Positions 34,501 through 44,997 of a stretch of DNA of 64,000 bases are shown here, piece after piece (positions within the stretch are counted from its first letter, which is position 1; each line of letters opens with the position of its first letter). The position numbers were made by a program, and so were the translations under genes. The notes under the pieces are model-generated. The model ran no database searches, was not told the DNA's origin, and saw nothing but the letters and a program-made list of their open reading frames with translations. The DNA is from Gautieria morchelliformis (Eukaryota; Basidiomycota; Agaricomycetes; Gomphales; Gomphaceae). The DNA is taken from NCBI GenBank assembly GCA_015179125.1, contig WHVA01000557.1, positions 1 through 64,000 of the forward strand, in the 5' to 3' direction.

Positions 34501-35299
34501 GCATTCGCTGCTTGTCCCACTCCTTTCAGCATGGGTCTTCCGCGTCGTGACTGCGTTCGTTGGCTGTGGACTGTCGTGAGCTCGGACGAGTTGTGTCGCG
34601 TTCCCCGCGTGGGCGGAGGGCTTTATGGATGTCCTCCAGCGTGGCTGCGTCTTGCAGCCTGATCTCCTCCACCTGGTGGAGTTCCTTGCCGATTGCTATT
34701 AGGGCGGTGGTGGCGTTGTCAAGCTGCGATGCCAGCTGATCATGCTTGTGGTGTGTCAGCGTGCTTCGGTGCAGTGCAGCCTGCACCTATTTGTTCAGGG
34801 CCTCTGCCATCTCGTGGTCGATGGCGTGAGCCCTCGAGCTCTTGCGACTGGAGCTCGAGTATTCCGAGCCCTGACCATCGTCTGGGGCTCGTCCTTTTTG
34901 CCGTCGTCCCCCTTCAGGGACAATCGTTGTCGCTCTACTTCGTGAGCGTCGGTTCGAGTTGTGGCTTTGTGCCCGCCTCGACGTTGGTGCTCTACCGTCT
35001 GATGACGGCGAGACTTCTCTGCCCTTTCCTTTGTCTCTGGGCAGAGGGTAATGGGGGGGCGGCACTGGCTCGTTGCCCGGCATCGTCTCTTCCTCGGCCA
35101 CGCTCGACGAGACGTGGTCGGGGTTTTCCTTGTCCTCTACTGGGGGGACGAGGGCGGTGAGATCTACAATCTCTCCGTCTTCTATCGTCCTGGACTCTTG
35201 GTCCAGGGTAGCGTCAGCCGTCGTGTCACTGGGCTGCGCCTGAGGCGTGGACCTCGAGCTCGTCGCTCGTGTCCGTCTTTGACTGTGTGGAATCATCAT
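31553..35299 (-). pseudogene. Gypsy V gag region, split by X5
   Basis: From 35299 on the minus strand: a Ser/Arg/Pro-rich N-terminus (34787-35299), a helical segment (34526-34786), another helical segment (34174-34504), then after X5 the capsid-like part (32044-32715) with AGMKLAHPEPYAGGSDLEEF, TRLTGEAQEWFLRNVE and LQKRFLHTLTY. A CCHC-like knuckle follows near 31770 (CFECGQPGHKRAE, last Cys lost or frame-shifted). Frame breaks separate most segments. It would package element RNA if intact. Confidence 0.7.
32899..34173 (-). mobile_element. X5: complete X element, long form
   Basis: 1275 bp flanked by CGCGC (32894-32898, 34174-34178), inside the gag of V. The left terminus reads TGTCGAG instead of TGTCAAG. 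The right side has two terminal modules, one ending near 33931 (GGTCATAAC) and the outer one at 34173. The terminal short frame 32915-33175 is open. Confidence 0.88.
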
Positions 35300-35437
35300 G
35301 CTCGCAGCTGACAGTAGAGAGTCTACTGGAGGGTCTCAACGATGTTTAGTCGTTGATGCAGCGATCTTTTTCAAGATTGCTTCGAATCCACTATCGGTTG
35401 GTCGCGTGGCAATCAACCACAGGATAGTTCAAAAAGG

Positions 35438-35654
35438 TGTAAAGGATGTCGATCTTATGACCTTGTATCACAAGGGCACTGCAGAACTTGACCAATGAGT
35501 GGTATTCTGAATGCTACGTAGTGACAGGTAAGAGTAAGATGTGATGGGGACCGCTGGTCGGTTCCCACGCATAAACTATACAGTGGGTCCCTAAGGGGCC
35601 CACTGGGGTTATGTAATAACTAGTGTACATGTAGATACATAGAAGTTATTTACA
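35438..35654 (-). repeat. 5' LTR of gypsy V
   Basis: 217 bp, differing from the left LTR by very few positions (GTGGGT for GTGAGT, and two extra bases near the end), which suggests a fairly recent insertion. Confidence 0.88.
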
Positions 35655-37435
35655 GGTAGGGACTTTGTCAGGATGTCAGCCGCATTCTCTTTCATTGATA
35701 CAGCAGATATCTCCATGACTCCTTTCTTGATGCAGTCATGGATGTAGTGGTATTTAACATCTATGTGCTTTGTTCACTTGTGGAAGACGGAATTTGTGGT
35801 GATGGCGTGAGCACCTAGCGAGTCTGAGAAAATGTCAAGGGGCAATTCGATTTCGAAATAGAGTTGCTGGAGCAATGATATGGTCCATTGTGCGTGTTTC
35901 ATACACTCCATCAGGGCCATGTATTCGGCTTCTGTTGAGGACAAGGCGACTGTCCGTTGCTTCTGCATGGCCCATGCGATGGAGCCTCCTGACAGGATGA
36001 AGAGGTAGCCACTTCTTGACCGGTGGCCTTCGGCATTCGAAGCCCAGTCTGAGTCAGAGTAGCTGACAATTTCAGTGGAGTTGTTTCTCCCCTATGTTAC
36101 GCTGTGGCTTTGCATCGTGGATAGGTAGCAAAGGACGTGCTGCGCGGTGAGGAGGTGTTCTGCCATGGGTTTGAACCAAATTGTGAGAGTCGGTTGACGG
36201 CAAAGCAGATATCCAGTCTGGAGCCAAGCATTGCATACATGAGTGAGCTGATGATTTGCTGGTATTGGGAAACTATGGAGGAGTTGGAAAATTTCTCCAT
36301 GTTTTGTGTGAGCTTTGTGCCTGGTGGAAAAGGCATGTGTGCTGGTCTACACTGCATCATTTCATAGTGAGTCAGCATGCAATCAATATAATGTGACTGG
36401 TCTATTGTTATTGTCCTCTTTGAGTGATCACGTGTGATGTGGATGCCTAAGAAATGGTTTATCTCTCCCAGATCGGTGATTTTGTAGTGTGTACTGATCT
36501 TCGCTTTGAGGTTGCTGATGGCGGTGAGGATGCCGATTATGGTATGTAGACGAGCACAATTGTGGGGTGTTCCCCCTCATTGTCACGCTTGATGAATATT
36601 GACATGTCACTGACAAGATTCTTTTGGAATCTGAGTGTGTTGAGTGTGTCTTGTAGGTGTGCATGCCATTGCTGTCCTGCCTGTTTCAGACCGGAGATAG
36701 CTTTCATCAATTTGCACACTTTTCCTTCTTTTCCTTGAGCTGTGAAGCCTTCAGGCTGTTCCATGTACAGCTCTTCATCTAGGTTGCCATTGAGGTAGGC
36801 TGCTTTGATGTCGATCTGGTGCACTTCCAGGTCAAATCTTGCTGCGAGCGATAGCAGCAATCTCAGCGAGTCCAGTCTTGCGACGGGTGTGAAGGTTTCT
36901 TCATAGTCAATACCAGTGGTCTGTAGGAAACCCTTGGCGACAAGGTGTGCTCGATATCGGGTGAAGTTTCCCTGTGTGTCACATTTTGTCAGGTATACCC
37001 ACTTGCATTTAACCATGTGCCTGCCCTCCGGTAGGTCTGCTAGCTCCCAGGTACCGTTTTCTATTAGGCACCTTATTTCCTCCTTTGTGGCACGTAGCCA
37101 TATCTCAGCTTCTGGGAGGACATCGCGAGTTTGTACAACGTTGGGTCCCCTGTCAGCATGATGTTGGTTGCTGCCAGGAATGCTGAGATTGGGTTTGTCC
37201 ATATGGCAGGGACCCATTGGTTTGCCCTATCTGGGCTGGCGTTCATTGGGTCGGGGCATAGGGACCAGCCAATAATTCGTGCCAATCTGCATGGAGGAGG
37301 TTGGAGAGGTTGTGGACATAGTGGAGGTGGCCCAGGTGCTGGTGGTTGCAATGGGTTGTTTCCTACATCCTCGTCATCGCTTTCTGGTAGAGTTAAGTCA
37401 ACCAGCTCAGGTGGCGGCTGCAGCTTGTCAAGCTT
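35655..37435 (-). pseudogene. Copia C1 reverse transcriptase and RNase H
   Basis: From 37351: a proline-rich linker, then RT with CKWVYLTKCD, YRAHLVAKGF, YEETFTPVAR, the HQIDIKAAYLNG core and LKQAGQQW. The YVDD box is damaged (TIVLVYIP then stop). The RNase H part (35774-35968) keeps LSSTEAEYMAL and SDSLGAHAI. Frames change near 36540, 36380 and 36060. It is decayed but clearly Ty1/copia by its order and motifs. Confidence 0.8.
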
Positions 37436-38023
37436 GGTTTTTAGGCGTTAATATCGTGTCTTAGTGAACACAGCAAATTCCCGAATAACATGTGTGAAGA
37501 GGTATGCCGTTCGGTGAATAAGGTGAACCAATAAATGTTCGGAAGGTAAGAGGGCTGCCCGAATGGAGCTCGCCCTATCTACAGTCATAGCAAAATAGCC
37601 CGTGGCACTTGACGATATGACGTGTGAGGTGTCACGAAAAGGTTGTTTAAGTAGCAACAATCCTTTCACCGGTGAAGGTGCTCCTTTGGAGCCCTTCGCC
37701 GACAGCACAGAAAATAGTTTGAAGGCTAAAGTAACGAAGGTGTAGTACGAAAACTCACCAGTGGTGCTCAAGTCCTCCTCTGGTTGAAGATAGGAATCTA
37801 CAAGTGAGGGCTCAAGACAATGATCACAGTGAGGTCAAGCTTTGCACAAGATGGACATATGATAATTGAACTGAGGAATATACATGTGAATGTAAACTAC
37901 TTATATCGAATGCTCGTATGGTAACAGCGAATAGGAAAGAGGCCATCATGAGTCAGGGTTGGATAGGGGTGCGCAGTCATGATGCAAATAGATGGAATAA
38001 ACATGAAAGAGGGGTGCGAACTC
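37436..38023 (-). mobile_element. X6: X element, truncated by copia C2 LTR
   Basis: Left terminus TGTCAAGCTTGG at 37436, preceded by CAGCT. It ends at GGGGTGCGAAC near 38020, where an intact X continues with ATGAAACG. The rest of X6 is not found to the right of C2, in agreement with a break inside C2. Confidence 0.8.
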
Positions 38024-38661
38024 TGAAGAATAGTAGCTAAGATGTGGGTGTAGGGAATTGTAGTACTAGGTAGCTAGGGGAATAGACACTTGTGATGGCT
38101 CTGATCAACGCAAGGGTAACTCGATGCGCTGGGGACTCGAGCACGGGGATGATGACCAGCAAAATAATGGTGGTTGATGCGGAGCAGTCGTTCTGTTCTT
38201 TATACATTCATAGCTACTGTATCTGGCGGTAGGATAGAGGGGGACATGGGTGAGGGGGAGGTCAGATGACGGTGGGCCGGGGGTAGATAATGTTCGTGGA
38301 GCATATGGGGGGTAGATCGAGGGGTGGTGACTACCTACGAGTACATATGGTGGAGCGACATGGTGTGATCACAAAATGGAACAGGGTCAGGTCAGGGGAA
38401 GAAGGGGGAAGGGGAAAGATGGGACTCGATCGTCCGGTTGATCTGCGATGTGAATGCAGCGTTGTGAGCCCGTGAGCTCGCGCGGCTCCTCAACTTGGCT
38501 TGACTCGACTCGACTTGACTCACTGTGCACGTGCGCACCTCGGTGGATTTGTTTGACTCGCGGGGTAATGGGAACTCATGGAGGGGAAGGAGTGGTAAGT
38601 AACTGGTGGGTCTGGAAAGGGTGAGTGGGTCGCTGAATACTGTACAGTTTGTTTCCTAACA
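38024..38661 (-). repeat. Copia C2 3' LTR
   Basis: The minus strand starts TGTTAGGAAAC at 38661 directly after the pol stop and a GAGGGGGTG purine run, and extends leftward to about 38024 (ATTCTTCA). The left edge is inferred from the end of X6 sequence; only one LTR of C2 is present. Confidence 0.65.
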
Positions 38662-40659
38662 CACCCCCTCAAGCACGGCAGACTCCAAGAAGGTCGAGGA
38701 GATAGATGTGCTTGCACGGCGAGAGTGGCTTCGTGAGGATGTCTGCTGTTTATCAGAGCCGGGGATGTACTGCAGCCGAATGTTCCCAGTGTCAATTTGA
38801 TTGTGCCTGTAATGATAATGTGTGTTGATATGCTTAGTTCGGTTGCTGCTGATGTCGTTCTTCGAGAAAAGGATGAAGGACTGGTTGTCTGTGAAGAGCG
38901 GAATAGGGGTAAAATTATGATGAAAATCCTTCCCTAGGTGTATCAGCCATTTACCCTTGACCGATGCGAACGACCCAGCGACTAGTTCGGACTCCATCAA
39001 TGATCTGGACACGCAGTGCTGCTTCTTGGATGCCCAGGAGAGTGGTGACCCGTTGAAGGTAAAGACCCAGCCCGTCGTGGACTTGCGATCGTTCACGTCA
39101 CCTGCAAAGTCGGTGTCAGTGAAACCGGCTAGGTTGTGTGCGTACCCCTCGATTCCATCGCCGGCTGCCCTGTATAAGATCCCGTGCTCCTTCGTGTGCA
39201 GCAGGTATCGTATTATGCGTTTCGCGGCCTCCCAATGCTGCAGGGTCGGTCTGGAAATGAATTGGGCGCATTTGTTGGTCGCGTATGAGATGTTGGGGTG
39301 GGTCACGATGGCACAGTAATTCAGACTGCCGATGAGGGATGCATAGGGAATGTCGAGAGCGTCGTCAGTGCTGGCGGCCGTGCAGAGATCGATCGACGGG
39401 TCCATGGGGGACGTGGTGGGCCTGCCGGGGGAGATATCGAACCTTTTTGTGATAGTAGAAATGAATGACGGCTGATATATGTGGATTGTACTCAATGATT
39501 TATTTCTGTTAATCCTGATGCTGAGGAGGCGTTCCGGCTCTCCAAGGTCCTGGATGTCGAAGCTCCCTTTGATGTCCGTTACCATTCGATCCATGGACTG
39601 TACAGAGTCAGCCGCGAGAAGGCCGTCATCGACGTACCACCCTGCTATTTCGATGGAGCCGCTGTCTCCGAATTGAAAGAAAACGGTGGTGTCGGCTTCC
39701 CTGGCCCTGAACCCTATCTTCTTGATCTCTCTCCTCAGGGTGTTGTGCCACATGCGTCCTGACTGCTTGAGTCCGTACACCCCTTTGTTCAGCTTACACA
39801 CCATCCCCTCACTTCCTGCTTCCACGAACCCCTCCGGCTGCCCCATGTAAACCTCGTCTTCCAACTTCCCGTTCAGGTACGCCCCCTTAACGTCTACCTG
39901 TCAAAGTTCCAGGCCGTATCAACACACTAATGCTAGAATTAGCCTGATTGAGGTGAGTCTGATCGTAGGGGAGTACGTCTCGTTGTAATCGAGCCCGGGC
40001 ACCTGTGAGAATCCTTGAGCTACTAGCCTGGCTTTATACTTGTTGACCTGTCCCAGGTTGTCCCTTTTGACCCTGAACATCCATCGGCTTCCGACGATGT
40101 TGGTGTTTGCCGGTCTCTGGACGAGGGCCCACATGTGGTAGCCCATCAGGGTTTCGTACTCCTGGTTGCACGCTTCTCTCCATTTTTCTGTGTTAGGTGA
40201 GTTCATGGCATCTTGATACTGATCGGGCTCATCTCCTGCTAGGGTCACAAATGCAGTCTCCGTATCTTCGAGGGTCAGTGTCCCATGTGCTAGTGTGGCT
40301 ACTTCGGCAATCAACACCTGGTGTCGCTTTCCTCTTCCGTACAACGTGTTCCCTGGGTCTAGCCACGGCCCTTTTTCGAAGTCCCTTGGTGCCCTGGCTT
40401 CCCCTGTGTCTCCCTCTCTCGATGCCTTCCTTACTGCCCCTTCTCCTTCCTTGGCTTCCACTCTCTTGTCGTCCTCCGCCGCCTCCGCTCATGTCTCTCC
40501 TTCTGCCTCAGTCTCCATGTCGCCCCCTCTCCCTTCCTCCCCAGGAACGTTTGACGATGTTTCTGGAATCTTTGGACAAAGAATGGGAAGCGGCACTGAG
40601 TCTGAGCACACGGGTAAGGTTACCGCAATCCTCGGATCGTGTGATTCCGAGGTTGCTAC
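38662..40659 (-). pseudogene. Copia C2 reverse transcriptase and RNase H, nearly complete frame
   Basis: From 40659 on the minus strand: end of the integrase-RT linker, then RT (WREACNQEYETLMGY, SRWMFRVKRD, YKARLVAQGFSQV, YNETYSPTIRL), two in-frame TGA codons around YGLEL near 39905-39920, then VDVKGAYLNGKLEDEVYMGQPEGF, VYGLKQSGRMW, the catalytic YVDD (GWYVDDGLL), and RNase H with SLMESELVAGS and the final EGVC. Gag, protease and integrase are missing because the element is cut at 40659, where Z gag begins. Confidence 0.85.
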
Positions 40660-41888
40660 CTATTTTTTCACCTCCATAATGGAGGCCGAAGTCCCCTCAT
40701 TAGGGTTCTTTGCTGCCCGACCTTTAGAACCGCTACCATTGGTAGACTTGTTCTTTGGGCAGTCCTTGCGATGTGGCCTTTGGTGCCGCAAAGCAGGCAG
40801 AGGCCCTGGTCGACCCGACGTTGGTGTTCCTCGGGAAGCAATTTACCGTCTTTCCCAAGCTTGCTCGATATGTCAGGCTGGCTCTTGTTGTTCGAAGAGT
40901 TGCTGTTGGAACCCTTGCCGTTGTTGTTGGTCTTGTTGCGGTTCTTGTTGTTGTTAGAACCGCTGGAAGACTGGTTGTTGTTAGTGGCATTGCTGCTGGA
41001 CTGATTAGCGGTGCGCGCAGGCTGGGAAGTATGACCATTGATCATAGCGTCATATTCCTTACGCTCCCAGTAACGGCTGTCACATCCCAGCGTGAAGTTC
41101 CTAAGCTCGGCGAGGCTGCGGAATCGAGGGAAGTGGAGTAGATCGTCCTTGATTCGTTTGGCCAAGCCCTTATACGCGAAGTGTCGGAGGGCCGCATCGT
41201 TCCACTGAGTCCGAGTCGAAGCTCGGGCGAAGTTGATAAAGAATCGCGCGGCCTTGTGGTGCTCTTTCATAACGATCTTCTCGAGGTCAATCTCGGCTTG
41301 GGTGGCGTTGTCGTATGGGCCGAAGTTGAGCTCGAGCTCGGCTTTGAAGCTGTCCCAGTCCTCAAGCCAATCTGGCTTGGGTTGGACTTCACTGAGGATC
41401 GCCAGTTCAAAGTACTGGAGAGCTGAACCAGACAGGTAAGAGATAGCATACTGTACCTTCAAGGCCCCAGTTTTGGAAGCTGAGGGACGGTCTCGGAAGT
41501 TGAGTACGCACTGGAGGAAGAAGGTGTGAAGCTTGGCCTGGTCAGTACTGTCATAAGTATCTGGTTCCTTGACCTTGGCTCGTGCTTCGGACTCGTGAGG
41601 TTTCGCGAGCTTGATGAACACTCGACGCATTAGCTCGTTGTCCTCGAGGTCACCGAGGTCCTCGGGTGGCAGGTTGGGGAGGTCCCGATCGTTGTCAGAA
41701 CCTCCAGAGCCGTCACCTGGATCACCTGAAGGGTCACCTGGGTCAGCCCTACCTTTGCCTTTGTTACTAGGCTTGGCAGGGTCTGCGAGGGGTATCTCCG
41801 GGGACGGTGGTGAATCGTCAGGGGCTTCCGAGAAACGTCGTTGTTCTGAGATACCCCGAAGGGTGTGGGAACGAGTTATCATGGACAT
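40660..41888 (-). pseudogene. Gypsy Z gag
   Basis: The minus strand starts ATG at 41888 (MSMITRSHTLRG). An acidic/proline N-terminus, capsid-like region with FFLQCVLNFRDRP, YLSGSALQYFELAI and LELNFGPYDNATQAEIDLE, then an Asn/Ser-rich low-complexity linker and a CCHC-like knuckle (CLLCGTKGHIA) where a one-base shift breaks the last Cys. In the shifted frame the protein ends SIMEVKK with TAG at 40660-40662. Typical of chromoviral Gag. Pol of the same element is displaced to 14343. Confidence 0.85.
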
Positions 41889-41933
41889 AGTGAAGAAAAG
41901 GAATACGTAGGGTGTAAGCAGTCAGAAAATACT

Positions 41934-42482
41934 GTTACGATACGATCCTTCGTAAGGTTGACCGAGCTTGGGGGCAAAACCCGAGGTAAGGTCCGAGGTT
42001 ACAGAGCGAGGTTCTGATAGGGAGGTCGGAGAGGGACTTGGCTTCAGCTTATGTGCTGCGCCGACCCTACGCACGAGTCCCAATTTCGGAGGTAAATGAA
42101 TAAGAGGCGAGGTTTGGCTCAAGAGGCGAAGGCTTAGAAACTACTAAGGATCAAGAGGTACGATAGTTGATTTTCAGACTGAGGAGTAGAAATGCATACA
42201 GGGGGTTTATATACGAGCGAGGGTAAGGGTCAGGGGTGAGCATATTCAGGGGAAGGTCAGGGGAAGGTCAGGGCGAAGTAATATATGAATGATGCGTGAT
42301 GGAACGGGATCAGTAACTAAGGGGATTCAGGCATAGGATCAAGGTCGGATATGAGCTCAAGCTCGGGCTTGGGCATGGGCGCAGGATTAGAATCACAAGT
42401 ACTCGGGCACGAGTATCACAAGGCTTGGGCTCGGAAAAAGGGTTGTACCGGTAAGTAACCGGCCAAAGGCTGGGTCCTTACA
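41934..42482 (-). repeat. 5' LTR of gypsy Z
   Basis: 549 bp, plus strand TGTTACGATACG...GGTCCTTACA. Followed on the right by CAGTC and W reverse transcriptase sequence. The sequence just inside (GTATTTTCTGAC on the minus strand) does not start with TGG, so a conventional tRNA primer site is not evident. Confidence 0.9.
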
Positions 42483-43084
42483 CAGTCCATCTTCATAATC
42501 TTATTGAGTGCTCAGAAGTCCACGCAGAGCCGAAGTTCACCACTCTTCTTTTTGACAAAGAGGATAGGGGCTCTGTGGGAGGACCGAGTGGGCCGAATGT
42601 AACCCATGTTCAGGTGCTCATCAATGAAAGCTTGGAGCGTGGAAAGCTCCAAGGTAGAGAGCGAGTATAACGGGGGTTGAGGAGGAGTAGCACCATCCTC
42701 CAGGGCGATCTTCAGATCGTAGGGTTAGTGGGGAGCCAAGGCATCACCCTTGGATTTACTAAAGACATCCGCGAAGTCATGATACTCCTTCGGAACATCC
42801 TTTAGATCCACCGGATCGGGTTGCACAGAGGCCGAACAGGCTGACATCTCGGATTCGGGTTGTGCCAGGTTTAGCTGGAAACATTGTGAACCCTCTAGTT
42901 TGCAGGCACGGTAAAATGCCACTGCATTCAGGAGAGCCACTCGGGGAGCTTCCAAGCTCGGGTTTGGCTCGGTCTCGGCTGTGGAGGCACAAGCAGCCGA
43001 AGCCGGCAGGTTGTCCACAGGACTGCCCAGAAGGGTAGTTGGAATGTAATACTGCCCAGTACCCAGTCAATCAACGGATTGTAG
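42483..43084 (-). pseudogene. Gypsy W protease-RT linker and RT N-terminus
   Basis: Minus strand: LIDWVLGSITF (end of protease), a frame with CFQLNLAQPE, then the RT start with GELRLCVDF, a TGA, and ALNKIMKMD, which continues at 7783. The TGA sits at the position where gypsy RTs usually have Arg. Element Z lies in this RT; the pol III-type retroposon bounds it on the right. Confidence 0.8.
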
Positions 43085-44584
43085 GGCGGGTGGGTTAGCA
43101 CAGGTGGAACTGACCCAAACCAAGCGCCCATTTGGGATCACGCAAAGGGAGAGCCTCCAGGTTCGAATCCCCCCCCTCCCCATTTGTAGCAGTAATTACT
43201 ACATTTTGGATTAAGATGTTAATTGGTGCCTTTCAACAAGTAAAATGTATTGCTTAGTGGTCGAAACCACTATATTCGCCTCTCTTCTGTGTGCTGACTA
43301 AGCCTATTGAGGTGCGTCCAGCACTGATGAAAGAGGGTCACGTGACCGTGTTGACAGAAGATTGGTGTCGATCCGAAGAATAGTCAGATCACAAGCGTTC
43401 GCTTTTGAGGGAGTATAGAGTAAACAGTGATAGTAAACCCTCGACGAAGATTTAGAATAAACTATCAAGATCTGAGCTCTGTATCTATCAAACAAGACTA
43501 CAGTAATTTCAGGAGGCAGAAATAATCGATTCTGGATGATTTCGTTCATACATTCGTACTAGCTATTTATACTATATTAGTAGTAACTACCAGTACTCAA
43601 GATATTGGACAGATGGGTCGAAAAGCTGTTTGTAACTAAGGGGTGACTAATTTATAGTCATAAAGTCATGGGGTGATGGGGATGGTGTTAGGATTGTCTG
43701 GGCTTTGGAATAAAGATCTGGACCTAGTATACAAAGCCCCTGTCCACATGATGTTAAGATAGTAGTCAGTCAGATGTGTCATGGAGTTCAAATAGAAAAG
43801 TGGAGCTGAATTTGCCCTGTCTAGCATAAATGCTGGGCTTGGTGATGGGGCCGCTGTCTCTGTGCCCTTTCTGTGGGGCAGCTAATTGAGTATGTATGCT
43901 GCGGATGACATTCTCAAGTCGCTCCACAGCACCCTATATTCCTGCGCAGTCTATTGTCCTCTGCGGCGTTTGGTGCCCGCACCCACTCGGTGCCTGTGGC
44001 CTGGCGCCTGTCGACGTCATGGCCGATGCCATCACTCGATAGGCGCGCCGTCCCTGATCGACCGCACGTGGTCGATGCCCGAACTTCTGTACATTACCCG
44101 ATCTATGGGTAATATAGCATGTCGTAAATTCATGTGATCGTCGTCTGCGCCGATGTCTATCATAAGTTTCATTTCTGTTTCTTTTTGATCTTTTTTTTTT
44201 TATTTTTTTTATTAGTTTCTTTTATATATAAATGATTTAAAATGGGATAGTTGCATTTATCACAACACTACAATGGTTCACCCCTCCGATAGGTGTCGAT
44301 AAGTGTTAGGATTACGAGGCTCCTGGACTTCCACCCGGCATATAAGACCTACTGAAACTGACTGGTACTGATATGTATCTAAGGTGATTAGGCATTGTAA
44401 ACAAACAGGAAGTATCCTATGTTGGTGCCAGCATATCTCTGGCTTACTTTGGTAACTACGATACCCTAGCATGTAAAACACTTTGATTACTCTATTCCGC
44501 ATTCCGGGTAGAGACTGCCTATATAGGGACCGGCCCCAAGGTGGCAGTATAATAAACGGAATTCAAAAAAAAAAAAAAAAAAAA
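43085..44584 (+). mobile_element. Pol III-headed retroposon with poly(A) tail, 1.5 kb
   Basis: Inserted in the W protease and flanked by a 12-bp direct repeat AACGGATTGTAG (43073-43084 and 44585-44596). The head holds an A-box-like TAGCACAGGTGG (43097-43108) and an exact B-box GGTTCGAATCC (43160-43170). The tail is an A run of about 22 ending at 44586, overlapping the duplication. These are hallmarks of a tRNA-derived SINE mobilised by a LINE. Its length is unusual for a SINE; part of the 1.5 kb may be a nested insertion. No coding domain is recognised; a long T-rich run lies at 44190-44214. Confidence 0.75.
43097..43170 (+). promoter_or_regulatory. tRNA-type RNA polymerase III promoter (A and B boxes)
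   Basis: TAGCACAGGTGG fits the A-box consensus at all but one position, and GGTTCGAATCC is a perfect B-box, about 52 bp apart. No cloverleaf can be drawn, so this is not a tRNA gene. Confidence 0.7.
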
Positions 44585-44997
44585 AACGGATTGTAGCGGG
44601 TGAGCCAGTTGTGTCCAACAACTACCGAAACAGACAAATCAAGGGGGGTGACATAAAGGTCTACGGAATGGGTGTGACCATCGGGGAAATGGATAGGTAG
44701 CTCTACAGCTTCAGTAATTACCGAGTTTGTACTACCATCAAACAAACGGAGCCGGATTGGATCTACGGATCGGGTTTTCAGGCTATTTCTACTTACAAAA
44801 ACTGATTCAATGAAACAGTGGGTAGAACCGGAATCTACTAGTGCTTTAAACTTTTGATTGGGGAGCAGGGATGAGGATAAACTAAATACAAGAGAATTCA
44901 GGGAACAGAGAGCAGAAGCATTGATTCTTACCTCCCCCAATGCGCAAGCTGAGTCAATGTGACCCTTGGTATGCGTGGAGGCCATAGGGCCGCTGAC
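44585..44997 (-). pseudogene. Gypsy W protease N-terminal part
   Basis: Minus strand: KALVDSGSTHCFIES with catalytic DSG, LRLFDGSTNSVI, and VVVGHNWLTRYNP up to the retroposon insertion. Continues at 43084. The upstream gag stop lies at about 44997. Confidence 0.8.

Larger units (their letters stand above)
27319..35654 (-). mobile_element. Gypsy V, complete insertion, non-autonomous
   Basis: LTRs of 215 and 217 bp (27319-27533 and 35438-35654), both TGTAAAGG...TTTACA on the plus strand, flanked by GGTAG (27314-27318, 35655-35659). A purine-rich tract abuts the left LTR, so transcription runs leftward. Inside, on the minus strand: gag region, protease, RT, RNase H and an integrase with its core deleted. 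X5 (32899-34173) and a 722-bp element (30847-31568) are nested in it. Confidence 0.88.
27140..37435 (-). mobile_element. Copia C1, partial, interrupted by gypsy V
   Basis: Minus-strand Ty1/copia. The linker, RT and most of RNase H lie at 35655-37435. The last codons and 3' flank lie at about 27140-27318, after the V insertion. The target duplication of V (GGTAG) sits in the codons around DILTKSLP. At 37436 X6 interrupts the linker; gag, protease and integrase of C1 are not in the window. No clear C1 LTR boundary was found. Confidence 0.75.
14344..40659. other. 26.3-kb foreign block between gag and pol of gypsy Z
   Basis: Everything between the Z gag stop (40660-40662) and the start of Z protease sequence (14343). 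It contains host-type genes in its first 9 kb and a nest of transposable elements after 24.7 kb. No terminal repeat or target duplication is visible at its two edges: the left edge is anonymous sequence and the right edge is copia C2 cut inside its integrase-RT linker. It therefore looks like a rearrangement or repair product rather than one clean transposition. Confidence 0.65.
7784..42482 (-). mobile_element. Gypsy Z, one insertion expanded to 34.7 kb by a large internal block
   Basis: The left LTR (7784-8333) and right LTR (41934-42482) are nearly identical and flanked by the same pentamer CAGTC (7779-7783 and 42483-42487). The interrupted W gene continues in frame across the two flanks. 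Z order on the minus strand: 5' LTR, gag (41888-40660), a foreign 26.3-kb block (40659-14344), protease-RT-RNase H (14343-12352), X3, integrase-chromodomain (11348-9704), antisense accessory gene (8505-9603), polypurine tract, 3' LTR. Confidence 0.85.

Noticed and set aside
32146-35311. Long plus-strand open frames across the gypsy V region
   Set aside because: They are antisense shadows of V gag and pol in GC-rich sequence, with no domain, no plausible start context and no consistent position relative to the element.
14344-40659. A Starship or Helitron cargo element
   Set aside because: No tyrosine recombinase, Rep/helicase gene, or Helitron-type TC...CTRR terminus with hairpin was found at the edges.
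40295-41141. Plus-strand open frames opposite Z gag and C2 (Leu/Pro/Ser-rich)
   Set aside because: Low-complexity mirror frames of the Asn/Gly-rich gag and copia linker; not comparable in position to the antisense zinc-cluster genes.
7784-42482. Two separate Z elements rather than one
   Set aside because: The flanking CAGTC copies match and the W reading frame is restored exactly when 7784-42482 plus one duplication is removed. Two independent insertions would not give this.
43097-43170. A tRNA gene
   Set aside because: A- and B-box are present, but no acceptor or anticodon stems can be formed and a poly(A)-tailed insertion follows.
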